From positions 14,470,518-14,534,517 of the forward strand of contig NC_066552.1 in the NCBI RefSeq assembly GCF_024679095.1: 64,000 bases of DNA, given 5' to 3'. The stretch comes from Eriocheir sinensis. Lineage: Eukaryota; Arthropoda; Malacostraca; Decapoda; Varunidae. Under the pieces are notes generated by a model, which saw only the letters and a list, made by a program, of their open reading frames with translations, made no database searches and was not told the origin of the DNA. The position numbers and the translations under genes are program-made. Positions 11,930 to 23,923 of this stretch are shown in pieces. Position 1 is the stretch's first letter, and each line of letters starts with the position of its first letter.

Positions 11930-14900
11930 TCAACATAAATCATCTTTCATTACATAAAACCTTCCATCTAATACTTCTCTCTTCACAAAGTTTCCCCTAC
12001 TGTCTAGCTTCTCTAAACAAAAAATATTTTCCTGTGACCCGCCTTTTTTGTTACCTGTTTCTCCTTGGGATAAACACCTCTTCTTAAAATATCGCAAGCC
12101 AAGCTGTTCTTTGCAAGAATACAAGAGACTCTCTTCTTCATCTTTTTTTTCAGCTTCATCTTCTTTTTCTTCTTCTTCTTCTTATTCTTATTCTTCTTCT
12201 GTGTGAGCACACATAATATCTACTTCTTCTGTGCTACCATACATATCTATTTCTGATTCAGATGGGGAAATTGTCTCTTCTTTAATAACCTCTTCTTTAC
12301 ATCGAGGATGACCATAAGATACAGATTCATTTGAAGATAGGTAATATCTTTTATCTTCAAAGGAACTTAAACCTCTTTTCTTTGTCTGTACCGTGCTAAG
12401 TTGCCCCTGACGATTGATTATATTAGCAACTGTGATGAAGTGTGAATCCCTACCCCTGAGAGTTTCCCGATATAGTTCATGTGTGAGCTTCTTTCTCTCA
12501 TTCCCAGGAATCACTTTACTTGTTATCATTTCATCCCCTGAGTGCAAAAGCAAGGAATACATTTTCGGTTTTAAGCAACATACTTCTGAGATGAGCTTCT
12601 CCACCACCTCACTTTTCAAAAGACCCAGCTTCCCCTTACTGGACTCATCATATAGAGGATGATGATGAGGAAAATTTGAGGTATCAATCCAATCTGCAAG
12701 TGGTTGTTTCTGTAGCTCTAGAAAAAATATCAGAACATCCCAGGGAAAAAATGTATGAATCTGTATCGGTATAGATACCTTGCACTTTTTCCCCATAATG
12801 TGTTTTTAGGATGTCATACCAGAAATGGTACAACTTACATTTAGCCAGCTCCAGAATCATGAAACCGACGAACTGTGGATAGGAAAAGTGAATCTTTGGC
12901 GACTTTTAAAGTATGGACTCCTCACAGATTTCAAAAAATCCTTTCTGTTGCGACATACCTTTGTCTCCGTAGCATAATTTTTAGGATAGAATAGAAATTT
13001 ACCGAAAAGGGCGTTATTACTAAGTTTATACATAGATTTAGTGCTTTTGTCTGTGGCCTTATTACGCAGATCAATGTTCTTAGTTATATAATTTTTCAGA
13101 TATGGCTCCTGCCTAAAACTGAATATGGCATGCACTTTATCAATTTCAACGCTATGCTTCATATAGAGTTGAGGTAGGGGGAGGGAAATAAGGTAATCTT
13201 TTTTTGCAGCGTGAGACCCCGCCAGCCTTGTGGTTGTTTTGGGACACTTTCTTCCCTCCATATTTAATACTTCTTTGGAGTAAGGCGACAAATCATCCAA
13301 AGATATTTCCAGATGTTCCAACCCAAGTGGGAAGTCATCAGTTTGCTAGGCCACCAAGGGAGATACTGGTTTAGTGTTACAAAGAAACCAGTAGCCAATA
13401 TCCCCATCAGTAGGGATCTGCATTATATCATTAGAAATAAATTCTTTAATCTCACTTTCGGTGAGTCTTCTTATTCCACTTATAGGAAGAGGCTCACACA
13501 TTACTGAAGCATAAAGACTATTGAAATCTAGATAGAGTATATAATTAGATTTCTCTTTAATGCTATTGAAGTTTGGATTAATGTGTTTATTATTGGCTTT
13601 AACCTAACGTCGTATGACACTGGTGAAACCTCCTCTTATATTTTTTTGTATTAAACTAATTAGAGACAAATCTGATAAGAGTTCAATTTCAGTCTTTGAA
13701 GATTTCAGCCAACTATCGAAGCTGAACGAAGGCAATGAACCGTAGTTTGTTATGTCTAGGTCATATTGACCCTGTAATGTTCTCATCCAAGCCGTAAATG
13801 TATCAGCGAGTAGACCGCAGTCCACTTTCAGATACAGACACAAGTAGTCTTTCAAAGTACGACAACCAAAGCTTTCCCACATCCTAATAGCTTGAGAATA
13901 TTCTTGTTCTGTAATATGGACTCCTTTCAGCTGACTGTAGAAAGCTTCACGTGGAGGGAGGGATGACTCTTCCAGTTTTTCAATAGAGTTCACATATTCA
14001 TATGGAAAGACTTGCTCCCCTGAAAGTAAGCTCTGCCCTACCTGATCATCTAAGTGATTAATTATTGAATTTGTGAACTTTAAAGATCCCCCTGACTGAA
14101 TGTGAACTTTAGCTAAATTAGCCAAGCTTCCACTCATAAATCCGTGACTATCTATAAATCGCAGTTTTCCTATATCAACTCTGAAAAATTTAAGCCAATG
14201 TTTACACAAAACCTCAATAGGTAGTTCTTGAGTCATCTCCTCAAGAAGTAGCCCGGCGTCGTAGCTCATGTTATGAGCCACAACAACCAACCTGCTAGAT
14301 TTGTCTTTAATCTGAAGATTACACCTGCTACAATATGCACCAACAAAATTGTTAAATCGGAAGTGATGATTATGGTGCCTGTTTTTTGTCATTACTTCCT
14401 TTGAATAGAGAATCACAAACACCACACGTGTACAGTGACTGAAAGCTTTCCCCATCCTCCGTTCCCATGTGGATTGGGTAGGAAGGTATGACCCCCTTCA
14501 GGTTTTCATAAGACAGAGTGACTTTATTAATGAAATGAGTAGCTGCATCTTCCCCAATATAAGTGAAATGATCCATAATTAAATCATCCCGATTGCATAT
14601 TATATATGTATAGGCAATAGGATGATGTGTGTTTAAAATGTGTGGGTCTTTGTTTTCACTTGAGAGTAAGCTCTCAAAATCCACATAACATATAAAATCC
14701 GGTGAGTAAGATTTTGAGAAATGAGTAAATGCTAATTTTGAGCCTTGAGGTGGTGGAACCTTTTTCTGTATTGAAGAACAGATCTTTGAATGATTTTGCT
14801 TATCATCACTGTTTTGGAAGTCGCACAAACAAATGCGACAAAAAAAAATTATAGAAACACTACGTTTTCTTGTAAAATTTGCAATAAATTGTCTAAGGTT

Positions 14901-16597
14901 TTTAATTAGACAACTGTGTTCATTCTCTAAAAGCAATAAGGATACTGCTGAATCGTTGCATTTATCACATCCTACTCTTGCAAGTGAGATTTCATACTCA
15001 GACTTCTCCCGTGATAAGGAATACACAAATATACTCATCTTGTTTTGGCTTTCAAGTCTGTCTATTCCCTCCCATGTTTTTTTTTTTTTTTTTTTTTTTT
15101 TACAACAAAGGAGGCAGCTCAAGGGCACACAAAAAAGAAAACAATAATAAAAAAAAGGCCGCTACTCGCTGCTCTTAAAAAAGAAACAAAAGAGGTGGCC
15201 GAAAGCAAGATCAAATACGGGAGGAGAGGTGTCCTGATACCCTCCTCTTGAAAGAGTTCAAGTCGTAGGCAGGAGGAAATACAGATGAAGGAAGAATGTT
15301 CCAGAGTTTACGAGCGTGAGGGATGAAAGAGTGAAGATGCTGGTTAACTCTTGCATAAGGGGTTTGGACAGTATAGGTATGAGCATGAATAGAAAGTCGA
15401 GTGCAGCGGGGCCGCGGGAGGGGGGGAGGCATGCAGCTAGCAAGTTCAGAAGAGCAGTCAGCGTGGAAATATCGATAGAAGATAGAAAGAGAGGCAACAT
15501 TGCGGCGGAATTTAAGAGGTAGAAGACTATCAGTATGAGAAGGAGAGCTGATGAGACGAGGAGCCTTAGCCTCCACTCTGTCCAGAAGAGCTGTGTGAGT
15601 GGAGCCCCCCCGCACATGAGATGCATACTCCATATGAGGGCGGACAAGGCCCCTGTATATGGACAGCAACTGTGCAGGGGAGAAGAGCTGGAGGAGACGG
15701 TACAGAACGCCCAGCCTCGAGGAAGCTGATTTAGTAAGAGATGAGCTATGAAGTTTCCAGTGGTGGCTTTGTCTGTTTAGTTTTGATAATGGTCGCGCAC
15801 TTTGACCAGGAATTTACATCTCTTTGGACGACTTTCCTTTTAACAGAGATAAGTTTATAAGCAGCCAAGCACTGTACAATGCATGCATTCTTTTCAAGAT
15901 CACGCACTGGGAGAGGATTAAATATCTGTGTACCCCCTCTGACAGATGACGGAAACTTCACATAGTTTCCTATGGCCTGTGGAACAGCATTCCTGGATAT
16001 GAATATATCTATAAATTTAGTATTATCCAAAATGAATCCACTACCCTCAACCAGAGATAGCTTATCGTCTATATGACGATGAACATAGTCCTGGAAGGAA
16101 TTAAGCATCTGAAGAATAGTATTATGGGTAACAAAGGGCCTAGGCGTGTGCATATAATGAAGACTTTCTGCGTCCTCTCCTACAACAATAGGTTTCCGTG
16201 TTAGGTTCAGTGCGAGGACGAGATAAACACCTGCTGAAGGTGAACGCATTCGAGTAAGCTCCCCAGCAATCACTTCCTGAAAATATTCCATGAAATCTAA
16301 TAGAGTTAAGACAGGGTCACGAGTATGAGACTGGGGAACTGTGAACCTAATTTGGGATAAATTATTGTCAAAAAAGGTAGGCCGATGACTAAGTGTTGGC
16401 ATGTCATTGTGTTCAATATTGGGAAACTCATTATCTATAGAGTCTTCATTCTGGAGAAGGTTATTTCCTCCTCCTCCTCCATTCGAGCTCGAGACGGGAT
16501 GTCCTCCATCTGCAGGGTTCCCAGAGAGAGCAGATAGGTCACTGTCGGCAGATGGGTTTCTTCTATGACTCAAGACTTCGGATCTATCTCGAAACAT
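11930..16597 (-). pseudogene. Protein-primed family B DNA polymerase of the Polinton, broken
   Basis: Replicative DNA polymerase of the element. The N-terminal region (16597-15759) holds a low-complexity Gly/Ser stretch, then a conserved pre-polymerase domain (GSGFILDNTKF...FPSSVRGG). After a LINE insertion the frame resumes at 15083 with IDRLESQNKMSIFVYS and a Cys-pair zinc-binding-like segment. Exonuclease motifs are VDFESLL (Exo I, ~14672-14700), HNMSYDAG (Exo II, ~14258-14281) and YLKVDCGLLAD (Exo III, ~13803-13836). Polymerase motifs are YLDFNSLYASV (A, ~13507-13540), YKLSNNALFGK (B, ~13000-13033) and YTDTDS (C, ~12755-12778). An acidic/Lys-rich tail may run to 11930. Lesions seen: LINE insertion 15084-15758, frameshifts near 14390, 13605, 12885 and 12752, and an in-frame stop near 13346. 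All catalytic motifs survive but in different frames. The gene is divergent from the capsid genes, with a long palindrome in between. Confidence 0.88.
15084..15758 (-). mobile_element. 5'-truncated jockey-like LINE inserted in the polymerase gene
   Basis: Minus-strand 3' end of the same LINE family as 8038-8788: MLSIYRGLVRPHMEYASHVR and NSFKRRVSG, then a 3'UTR and an A tail seen as T's at about 15077-15100. It starts at ACTGGAAACTTCAT, within a few bases of where the copy at 32298 starts. No clear target duplication was found, so a small deletion may have accompanied insertion. It splits the polymerase between its N-terminal domain and its zinc/exonuclease part. Confidence 0.87.
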
Positions 16598-16830
16598 AGC
16601 TGTAACCGAAAATAAATAAATAAATAAACTTGCTCGAACTTATGAATGGAAACATGTAGTCAGAATCCAATTTGTTGATCATTTAGTAAACGAAATATGA
16701 AAAAAAAAACATACCCCACGTATTCCAGTGCTTGTTGAAGCTTGATTGGAGAGATCATCATTGATTGTTGATGTGGAAGTTGTCCTTCGACTAATACTCG
16801 GTCTACCCTGGTTTCGATTTCTCTCAATCA
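16598..16830. other. Intergenic upstream of the polymerase start
   Basis: AT-rich DNA between the polymerase start and the palindrome; probably holds its promoter. No motif is convincing. Confidence 0.4.
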
Positions 16831-17001
16831 AATCAGTAGATTCTAATAAATTTCAGCTGGCGTGGGTGGGTCATCAAAGAAATTGAGGCGACCGGAAAAA
16901 CCCTCAACCTCTCCTCTAAGAGGTTGAGGGTTTCTCCGGTCGCCTCAATCTCTTTGGTGACCCACCCACGCCAGCTGAAATTTATTAGAATCTACTGATT
17001 T
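16831..17001. repeat. Long near-perfect palindrome (85-bp arms)
   Basis: The left arm, from aaatcagtagattctaataa to ccctcaacctct, is repeated inverted on the right, from agaggttgaggg to ttattagaatctactgattt, around a 6-nt loop (cctcta). I count about three mismatches and one indel. It sits between the divergent polymerase and ATPase/capsid genes of the Polinton. It could be a fold-back element (MITE), a replication or promoter structure, or an inverted duplication. Confidence 0.9.
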
Positions 17002-17985
<984 letters not shown>

Positions 17986-19367
17986 TTGTTCAGAGAGTTG
18001 CTATCCGCTAACATTTCTCTGAATGCAGCTTCAGGGGTTGGGGTTAAATCCCCAATTAACAAGTATTCAGCTGCCATATCAGAAATGTTTCATCGTCCCA
18101 ACATAAATCGTATGATTGAGAGTTCAATTGCATCCAAGCAAGATCTAGACATCTCACCTTTAAATGCAGGATTTGATGATAAGATCACGGATAAATATGT
18201 CGAATTTCGAATACCAAAAGCCCAGGGGTCTTTTATCGATTTAAGTAGTCTTGCTTTAGAGGTAAAGTTGAGGGTAACTAAAAACGATGGAAGTCCTCTT
18301 GGGGAAGATGATAAGATAGTCTTCTGTAATGGACTCCTCTACACTATTTAAAACAATATCCGTCGTTCTTAATGGTGTTAAAGTAGAGAACAATTACATG
18401 CATGCTTATTCTTCCATGTTGAAGCTGTTGACATCTCTGAATCCACATCATATCGGAAAAGTTGGGAGAAATGCCATCTTCTATCGCTATGATAAAGGCA
18501 GCGGGATCAAATAGACCTACTCGGATTCATACTTTACCGATTTACGTAAATTGGAAAAGCCTACAATAAACAGGGCAAAAACAGAGGGTCTCCATCTGTG
18601 TGGACCAATGCTTCTTGATATACCAGGATGTGATAGTTATTTGATCGATGATGTCGAGCTTATTATAAGATTATAATTTTCACCACCAAGTTTTATCATT
18701 AATGCTCCCCACGATGGAACAAATATCAAGCTTCATATAGATTTATGTAAAATGTGGGTGACTCGAGTATTCCCACAACCTGAGGCAATGGCCGCGTTGA
18801 ACACTTCCTTGATTAAGTGTACCAGGTTCTTTTATTGTTTATGTTTACAATAAGCAAGTGAGCAAATCACATGTTATCGGGACAAATCAGAGGTCTATCG
18901 CGGTCGATTTGCCATGGGGTAATTGCATACCCAGTAAACTATATATGATGATTGTTGACATGGGTGCATTTTCCGGGACTTACAATAAGAACCCTTTTTT
19001 CCTAACTCACGCAGATCTCAATGGCCTTTCAGTGTCCGTTAATGGTCACAGTTTATACAATTTCTCAGCTTCACTACCTAAAGAATTTGCTTCACTCTAT
19101 CACTATACCCTTAAAGCCTTAGGACTTGAGCAACATCATTTAGTTTGCTATGATGCATTCAATGATGGGCGAATGATTATTGTCCTAGATTTGATGGCTG
19201 AAGACGTGAAGGAAGCAGTGCACCCAGAATTCACTGGTAACCTTAAGATTAATCTCTCATTTAGTGAAGCTGCTAATGCATATCGAGTGTTACTTCTTTT
19301 CGGGGATACTCAGGATATATTAAGGATAAATGCTTCGAGAAACGTTTATTCTGATGTACGTGCGTAA
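17986..19367 (+). pseudogene. Putative capsid protein, F54H12.2-like, broken
   Basis: Pieces at 17986-18351, 18329-18514, 18515-18676 and 18815-19367 make one protein of about 450 residues. Blocks recognised: GSFIDLSSLALEVKLRV, LFKTISVVLNGVKVENNY, a DDVELIIRL segment and, in the intact last piece, FSGTYNKNPFFLTH and LDLMAEDVKEAVHPEFTGNL. Block order and content match the animal family commonly labelled 'F54H12.2-like', often found beside adenain-like proteases. I infer a double-jelly-roll major capsid protein, but no fold can be shown here. Lesions: a frameshift near 18330-18350, stops at 18512-18514 and about 18674, and a frameshift near 18815. No ATG is near the start. The stop overlaps the protease ATG by one base (TAATG), a compact virus-like arrangement. 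Confidence 0.7.
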
Positions 19368-19940
19368 TGGACAACCTTCAATTGACCTCCCTTCTTAACC
19401 AGAATCTGCCTTACCACTGTGTGAATCAGTTCTTAGGTTGTCTAACGGCGGATGAACTATCAAACTTAATAATATCAGCAGAACATAGTAACCCTCTGTT
19501 TATTATATTGAACGTTTTACCATCCTCTCATAATAAACGGATTGGTCACTGGGTTTTATTTTTCATTAATAATAAAACCATATTTTTCTTCGATTCTTTT
19601 GGGTTAGAACCATTTATCTATTCACAATACTTTAGACTTTTTCTAAATCATAGCGAGTTTTCTCTTTGGTATTAAAACAAAAAACTTCAGGCCGACTACA
19701 GTTATGTCTGCGGGGCTTATGTACTGTATTTTATTCATATAATATGCCATAGGGGTCTACCATTCTTAAAAAAAAATACTGAGAATGTTTCGCTTTTTCT
19801 CATCCTCTGAAAATGATCGACTGATCCTGAGGGAAGTATACAACAAATATGATAATATGCCCTCCTGCGTGAGGGCATTTTGTTTGGATAATTACAACTA
19901 CAAGGAGTGTATCTTCTATCGCTGTAAAGGGATGCGTTGA
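19367..19940 (+). pseudogene. Adenain-like cysteine protease (C5-type), broken
   Basis: Maturation protease of the Polinton/adenovirus type, which would cleave capsid precursors. The start ATG at 19367 overlaps the capsid stop. The first 102 codons contain RIGHWVLFF (His61, the catalytic His context) and FFFDSFG (Asp76, the acidic member). A TAA at 19673-19675 interrupts the frame; the same frame continues with Gln and then YVCGAY, the expected catalytic Cys context. A second lesion is a 9-A run near 19769-19777 where the frame shifts; the C-terminal part then runs to a stop at 19938-19940. The total near 190 residues is normal for the family. All three catalytic positions are still readable, so decay is fairly recent. 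Confidence 0.85.
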
Positions 19941-20236
19941 AACAGGTATGTTATTTTCTCTATAAAATAACGAAATGGTAGCTGTGCACGGAGAAGGTAA
20001 CAAGGGAGAGAGAGGCCTCAGTTCACTCAAGTTAGCCATGGCAGAAGCAAGTATGGACATAGTGAAATATTACAAACTTTTTTTGTAAAAATATGACTAT
20101 AGTCTTGTAAAAATCAATTAATTATATGTTTTCTCTCTACAGCCCCTTTCTCTCAGTTAAGAGGTATCTTACATGACCACACTTATGCATTGAAACGGAG
20201 CGCCGTACTCACAACAGAGGAAAGTATGTGCAGGGT

Positions 20237-20512
20237 CTTTTTTTTTTTTTTTTTTTTTTTACGTTGTTACATTCTGTATCGTTAGTCTTATATTCCCTGA
20301 TAGGAGTTGGTGGACTGCCCAGGCTCCCGTTCTGGGATAGTCTTATGCCCCTTGACAGTGACCAGGATTCGAGCCTGCGTTCTCTGGAAGCTCTCCAGCC
20401 CATTCCACCATAGTCTCATCCCTAAAAAAAATAAAAAAATTCGAACCTGCATGCCTCCTGGAGCTCCTGGAGGCGGTGGCGGTATGCTAGCCGCTCACCC
20501 ATGCTAATGATA
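20237..20512 (-). mobile_element. tRNA-related SINE, minus strand, with A tail
   Basis: Reading on the minus strand from 20512, a GGGTGAGCGGCTAGCATACC A-box-like segment and a GGTTCGAA B-box-like segment are followed by a second tRNA-like part (GGCTCGAATCCTGG) and a body ending in an A run (T's at 20238-20260). It may be a dimeric SINE or two SINEs in tandem. It lies in the Polinton between the protease and the Cys-rich ORF. Confidence 0.6.
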
Positions 20513-20541
20513 TTTAACCTTTTCTTACAGATGCCGACAAA

Positions 20542-20739
20542 ATGCTGAAGAATATTCATCTGGACCATTCTTATAATAAAATTACACCACCCGACTTAGT
20601 GTGGTGTAGTTTTCACTCAATAAATTTATGTAAAAAGCATAATGTACCCGTATGTTTTTGTGATATATGTGACCCAATACTAAGCATAGACGCACAGTGT
20701 TTTTGGTGTGATGGATTTGGCACTGGTGATCCCTGCTGA
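20542..20739 (+). CDS. Small Cys-rich protein of the Polinton, unknown
   Basis: A 65-codon frame beginning MLKNIHLDHSYNK. Its second half carries eight Cys, including a CKKHNVPVCFCDICD stretch and a CFWCDGFGTGDPC end, a spacing that could bind zinc. I do not recognise the family. A pyrimidine tract and acag (20520-20531) just upstream could be a splice acceptor, so this may be the last exon or C-terminus of a longer gene interrupted by the SINE. It is the last gene on the plus strand before the subterminal repeats. Confidence 0.45.
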   Translation: MLKNIHLDHSYNKITPPDLVWCSFHSINLCKKHNVPVCFCDICDPILSIDAQCFWCDGFGTGDPC

Positions 20740-20871
20740 AATTGATGTAATGAGAATAAATCTTTATAATAGAAAAAAAAACATATTTATTATTATTTGC
20801 TTACCTTAGCTTTGCCATGAGAACAAATGATGGAGTCGACGAGACCCAACTAACATCTCTCTCTCTCTCGT

Positions 20872-20964
20872 GGGCACCCATATTTATAGTGAGTGACTTT
20901 CACTTGCGAAAGAGAAATCGAGGTCATTTCTAGAGGACAATTACCATATATACCTTTCACTGAT

Positions 20965-20967
<3 letters not shown>
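20872..20967 (+). repeat. Subterminal direct repeat R1 of the Polinton
   Basis: About 95 bp (acccatatttatag, gcgaaagagaaatcgag, tcatttct, gaggaca, cctttcac, cacgtgtgtg) is repeated in the same orientation at 27060-27157. Each copy runs directly into a (TG)n tract. The two copies flank the region that contains the CR1 insertion. Confidence 0.85.
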
Positions 20968-21605
<638 letters not shown>

Positions 21606-22099
21606 CTACGACACTGTGAACTGCTGCTGTACTGGAGGACTACAAAACCAGGAGGATTACCCTGCCTTCTACTACAGACCGCTAAGTGTTCTGATTTAGT
21701 ATTCACTTAGTTAGATAGTGATCCACAGTTACTCCTAGGACAAGTGTATTAAGCTTCCCACATCTACACTAAATTCAACATTCTTTCACGCCAACCCAGT
21801 GCTACACGGTTTTATATTGCTTTTGTGTTTTCTTCTCCTTCTATTATTAGGATACTTTACTGTGCTGTGATAATAGGACTACGTGAATCAGGCGCGCCAA
21901 GCTACGTTAATTTCTAAGTCCCACAAAACATAAGATAATTCACTTTCCGCGCAAACCTAGTGAACACAGTTATTATCTTCTTTACGTAAGTGATTTCTCA
22001 GTATATTAATATTGGCCTATGTTTTGTCTTGGTGGGTAGAAATGACCGCGCCTTTTTACCCGAGACACACCCTTTTCCCCGGGGAATTGACCTGACTGC

Positions 22100-22310
22100 G
22101 ACTTCACAGCAGCTGTTGGTTTGTTTTCCTAGATACACATTTTTGCCCAGAGATTTAACCTGACGACCTCACAGCAGCTGTTGGTTTGTTTTCCTAGATA
22201 CACATTTTTGCCCAGAGATTTAACCTGACGACCTCACAGCAGCTGTTGGTTTGTTTTCCTAGATACACATTTTTGCCCAGAGATTTGACCTGACGACCTC
22301 ACCGCAGCTG
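22100..22310 (+). repeat. 65-bp 5'UTR monomers of the CR1-type LINE
   Basis: Units start at 22100, 22165 and 22230, with a partial one at 22295. Each runs gacctcacagcagctgttgg ... cccagagatttaacctgac with very few differences. A diverged extra copy lies just upstream (about 22060-22099). Tandem 5'UTR monomers of LINEs can carry promoter activity; that role here is inference. Confidence 0.9.
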
Positions 22311-22340
22311 CGTACTTTGTTATCGTCTTAACGCGCCTAA

Positions 22341-23918
22341 TTGTTTCCGTCTTGCCTCGCTCATATCTTCACCATTACGTCCCTCAAGCGTTGTTCTGGG
22401 TGTGGCCTTCGCATGGCCAAACAGTACTTTCTTTCCAAGGACGTTTGTAGGTTCTGCGTTAAGACTCAGAAGAGTCAGAAGGATGATCAGAGGATCATAG
22501 CGTTAGAGAATAGGATTACGACTCTCGCCGCCCAGGTAGACTTACTAGTTAGTGCAGCAGCAGCAAGCCCCGCCTCTTCCTCTTCCCCTTCCTCTTCTTC
22601 CTCGTCCTCCTCCTCTGCAGTATTGTCTTCTCCCACACAGCAGCCCCTCCCATCCTCCTCCTCCTCCTCCTCGACCATCTCCGCTCTCCCCGCTTCCCAC
22701 CCCTCCTTCTCCTCTTCTTCCTCCTCTTCCTACTCCTCCTCCTCCTCGCCTGCCTCTTCCGTCCCCCCTCTCCCCTCTCCCCGCCCACGCTCCTCCTCCT
22801 CCTCTCCCCCTTTCTCCTCCTTGTCCTCCGCCTCTTCGCTCGTCCCTCCCTCCCACACCTGTCCTTCACCTTCCCTTTCCCCCTCTTCCACCTCCCTCTC
22901 CTCGTTCGTTCCTCCCTCCCCCACCTCCCTCCCCCTTTCACCTCCTCCTCCTTCGTCCTCCTCCTCCTCCTCCCCCTCCCCCTCCCCCTCCTCCTCCTCT
23001 TCTTCCTCCTCCTCCTCCTCCTCGCCTTCCTCTTCCGTCCCCCCTCTCCCCTCTTCCCGCCCACTCTCCTCCTCCTCCTCTCCCTCTTTCTCCTCCTTGT
23101 CCTCCGCCTCCTCGCTCGTCCCTCCCTCCAACACCTATCCCTTACCTTCCCTTTCCCCCTCTTCCTCCTCCCTCTCCTCGTCCGGTCCTCCCGCCATCAC
23201 CTCACCCTCCCTTTCTCCTACTCCTGCTTTCTATACCTCCTCCTCCTCTACCTCCACCTCCTCCTCCTCCTCCTCTTCCTCCTCCTTTCCACCTTCCACC
23301 TCTTCCACAATTTCTCCTCGTTCTTCACAGCAGGACCCTCCCCTCCCTTTCCGCTCTCCCCTCCCCCCTTCACCCACCCCTCCTGGCCCCTCTTCCGACC
23401 GTCGGGTTCTTGTTGTTGGTGATAGTCAGGTTCGTTATGTTAACAGGTATTTTTGCTCCAAGGATAAGAACAAGACGAGGGTGTGTTTCCCAGGGGCAGG
23501 GGTGGACCATATATCAGACAGGACTAAGGCGTGTATGGCAAGCGAGGGATCGAACCCCATTGTCTTTCTCAGCTGTGGCGGAAACGACGTTTCTCGTGTT
23601 CCAAGCGAGGACCTTCTCAGGCGTTTTAGAGAATTGTTAGGCATGATACGTGACGCTGGTGGGTCGCCAGTAGTGTGTGGCGTCCTGCCAAGGAGGGGCG
23701 TTGGCGATGGATGGCTGTCCAGGGCGATAGCAGTGAACAGGAGACTTGCTGAGCACTGCGGGCGCAATGGGTGGCTGTTCGTCGACAATTGGGACCTCTT
23801 CTTTGGCAACGACGCCCTCTACTCCCGTGACGGGATACACTTAACGTTCAAGGGTGTTGAGGCTCTCTCAGACTCCTTTGAGCGAGCACTTGGTACCCTG
23901 AAGGATTTTTTAGTATAG
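22341..23918 (+). CDS. LINE ORF1: zinc finger, coiled coil, SGNH esterase
   Basis: 525 codons. The N-terminus has CSGCG ... CRFC (CxxC-x14-CxxC, residues 18-39), a zinc-binding finger, then a short heptad-like segment (about 48-75). A long Ser/Pro low-complexity linker of TCC-type codons (about 75-350) follows. The C-terminus is an SGNH hydrolase: VLVVGDSQVR (block I, nucleophile Ser), SCGGNDV (block III) and SRDGIHLT (Asp and His of block V). This zinc finger plus esterase ORF1 is known for CR1-like LINEs, where it is thought to act in RNP or membrane association. The first in-frame codon is TTG at 22341, right after a stop; the first ATG (about 22413) would remove the first Cys pair, so the original start is probably a mutated ATG. 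The stop lies 5 bp before ORF2. Confidence 0.87.
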   Translation: MFPSCLAHIFTITSLKRCSGCGLRMAKQYFLSKDVCRFCVKTQKSQKDDQRIIALENRITTLAAQVDLLVSAAAASPASSSSPSSSSSSSSSAVLSSPTQQPLPSSSSSSSTISALPASHPSFSSSSSSSYSSSSSPASSVPPLPSPRPRSSSSSPPFSSLSSASSLVPPSHTCPSPSLSPSSTSLSSFVPPSPTSLPLSPPPPSSSSSSSPSPSPSSSSSSSSSSSSPSSSVPPLPSSRPLSSSSSPSFSSLSSASSLVPPSNTYPLPSLSPSSSSLSSSGPPAITSPSLSPTPAFYTSSSSTSTSSSSSSSSSFPPSTSSTISPRSSQQDPPLPFRSPLPPSPTPPGPSSDRRVLVVGDSQVRYVNRYFCSKDKNKTRVCFPGAGVDHISDRTKACMASEGSNPIVFLSCGGNDVSRVPSEDLLRRFRELLGMIRDAGGSPVVCGVLPRRGVGDGWLSRAIAVNRRLAEHCGRNGWLFVDNWDLFFGNDALYSRDGIHLTFKGVEALSDSFERALGTLKDFLV

Positions 23919-23923
23919 GCGAG

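Noticed and set aside
22487..23134. Arg/Glu-rich minus-strand and Pro-rich plus-strand ORFs in 22.5-23.6 kb
   Set aside because: Shadows of the Ser-rich linker of LINE ORF1, whose frame is supported by the zinc finger and SGNH motifs.
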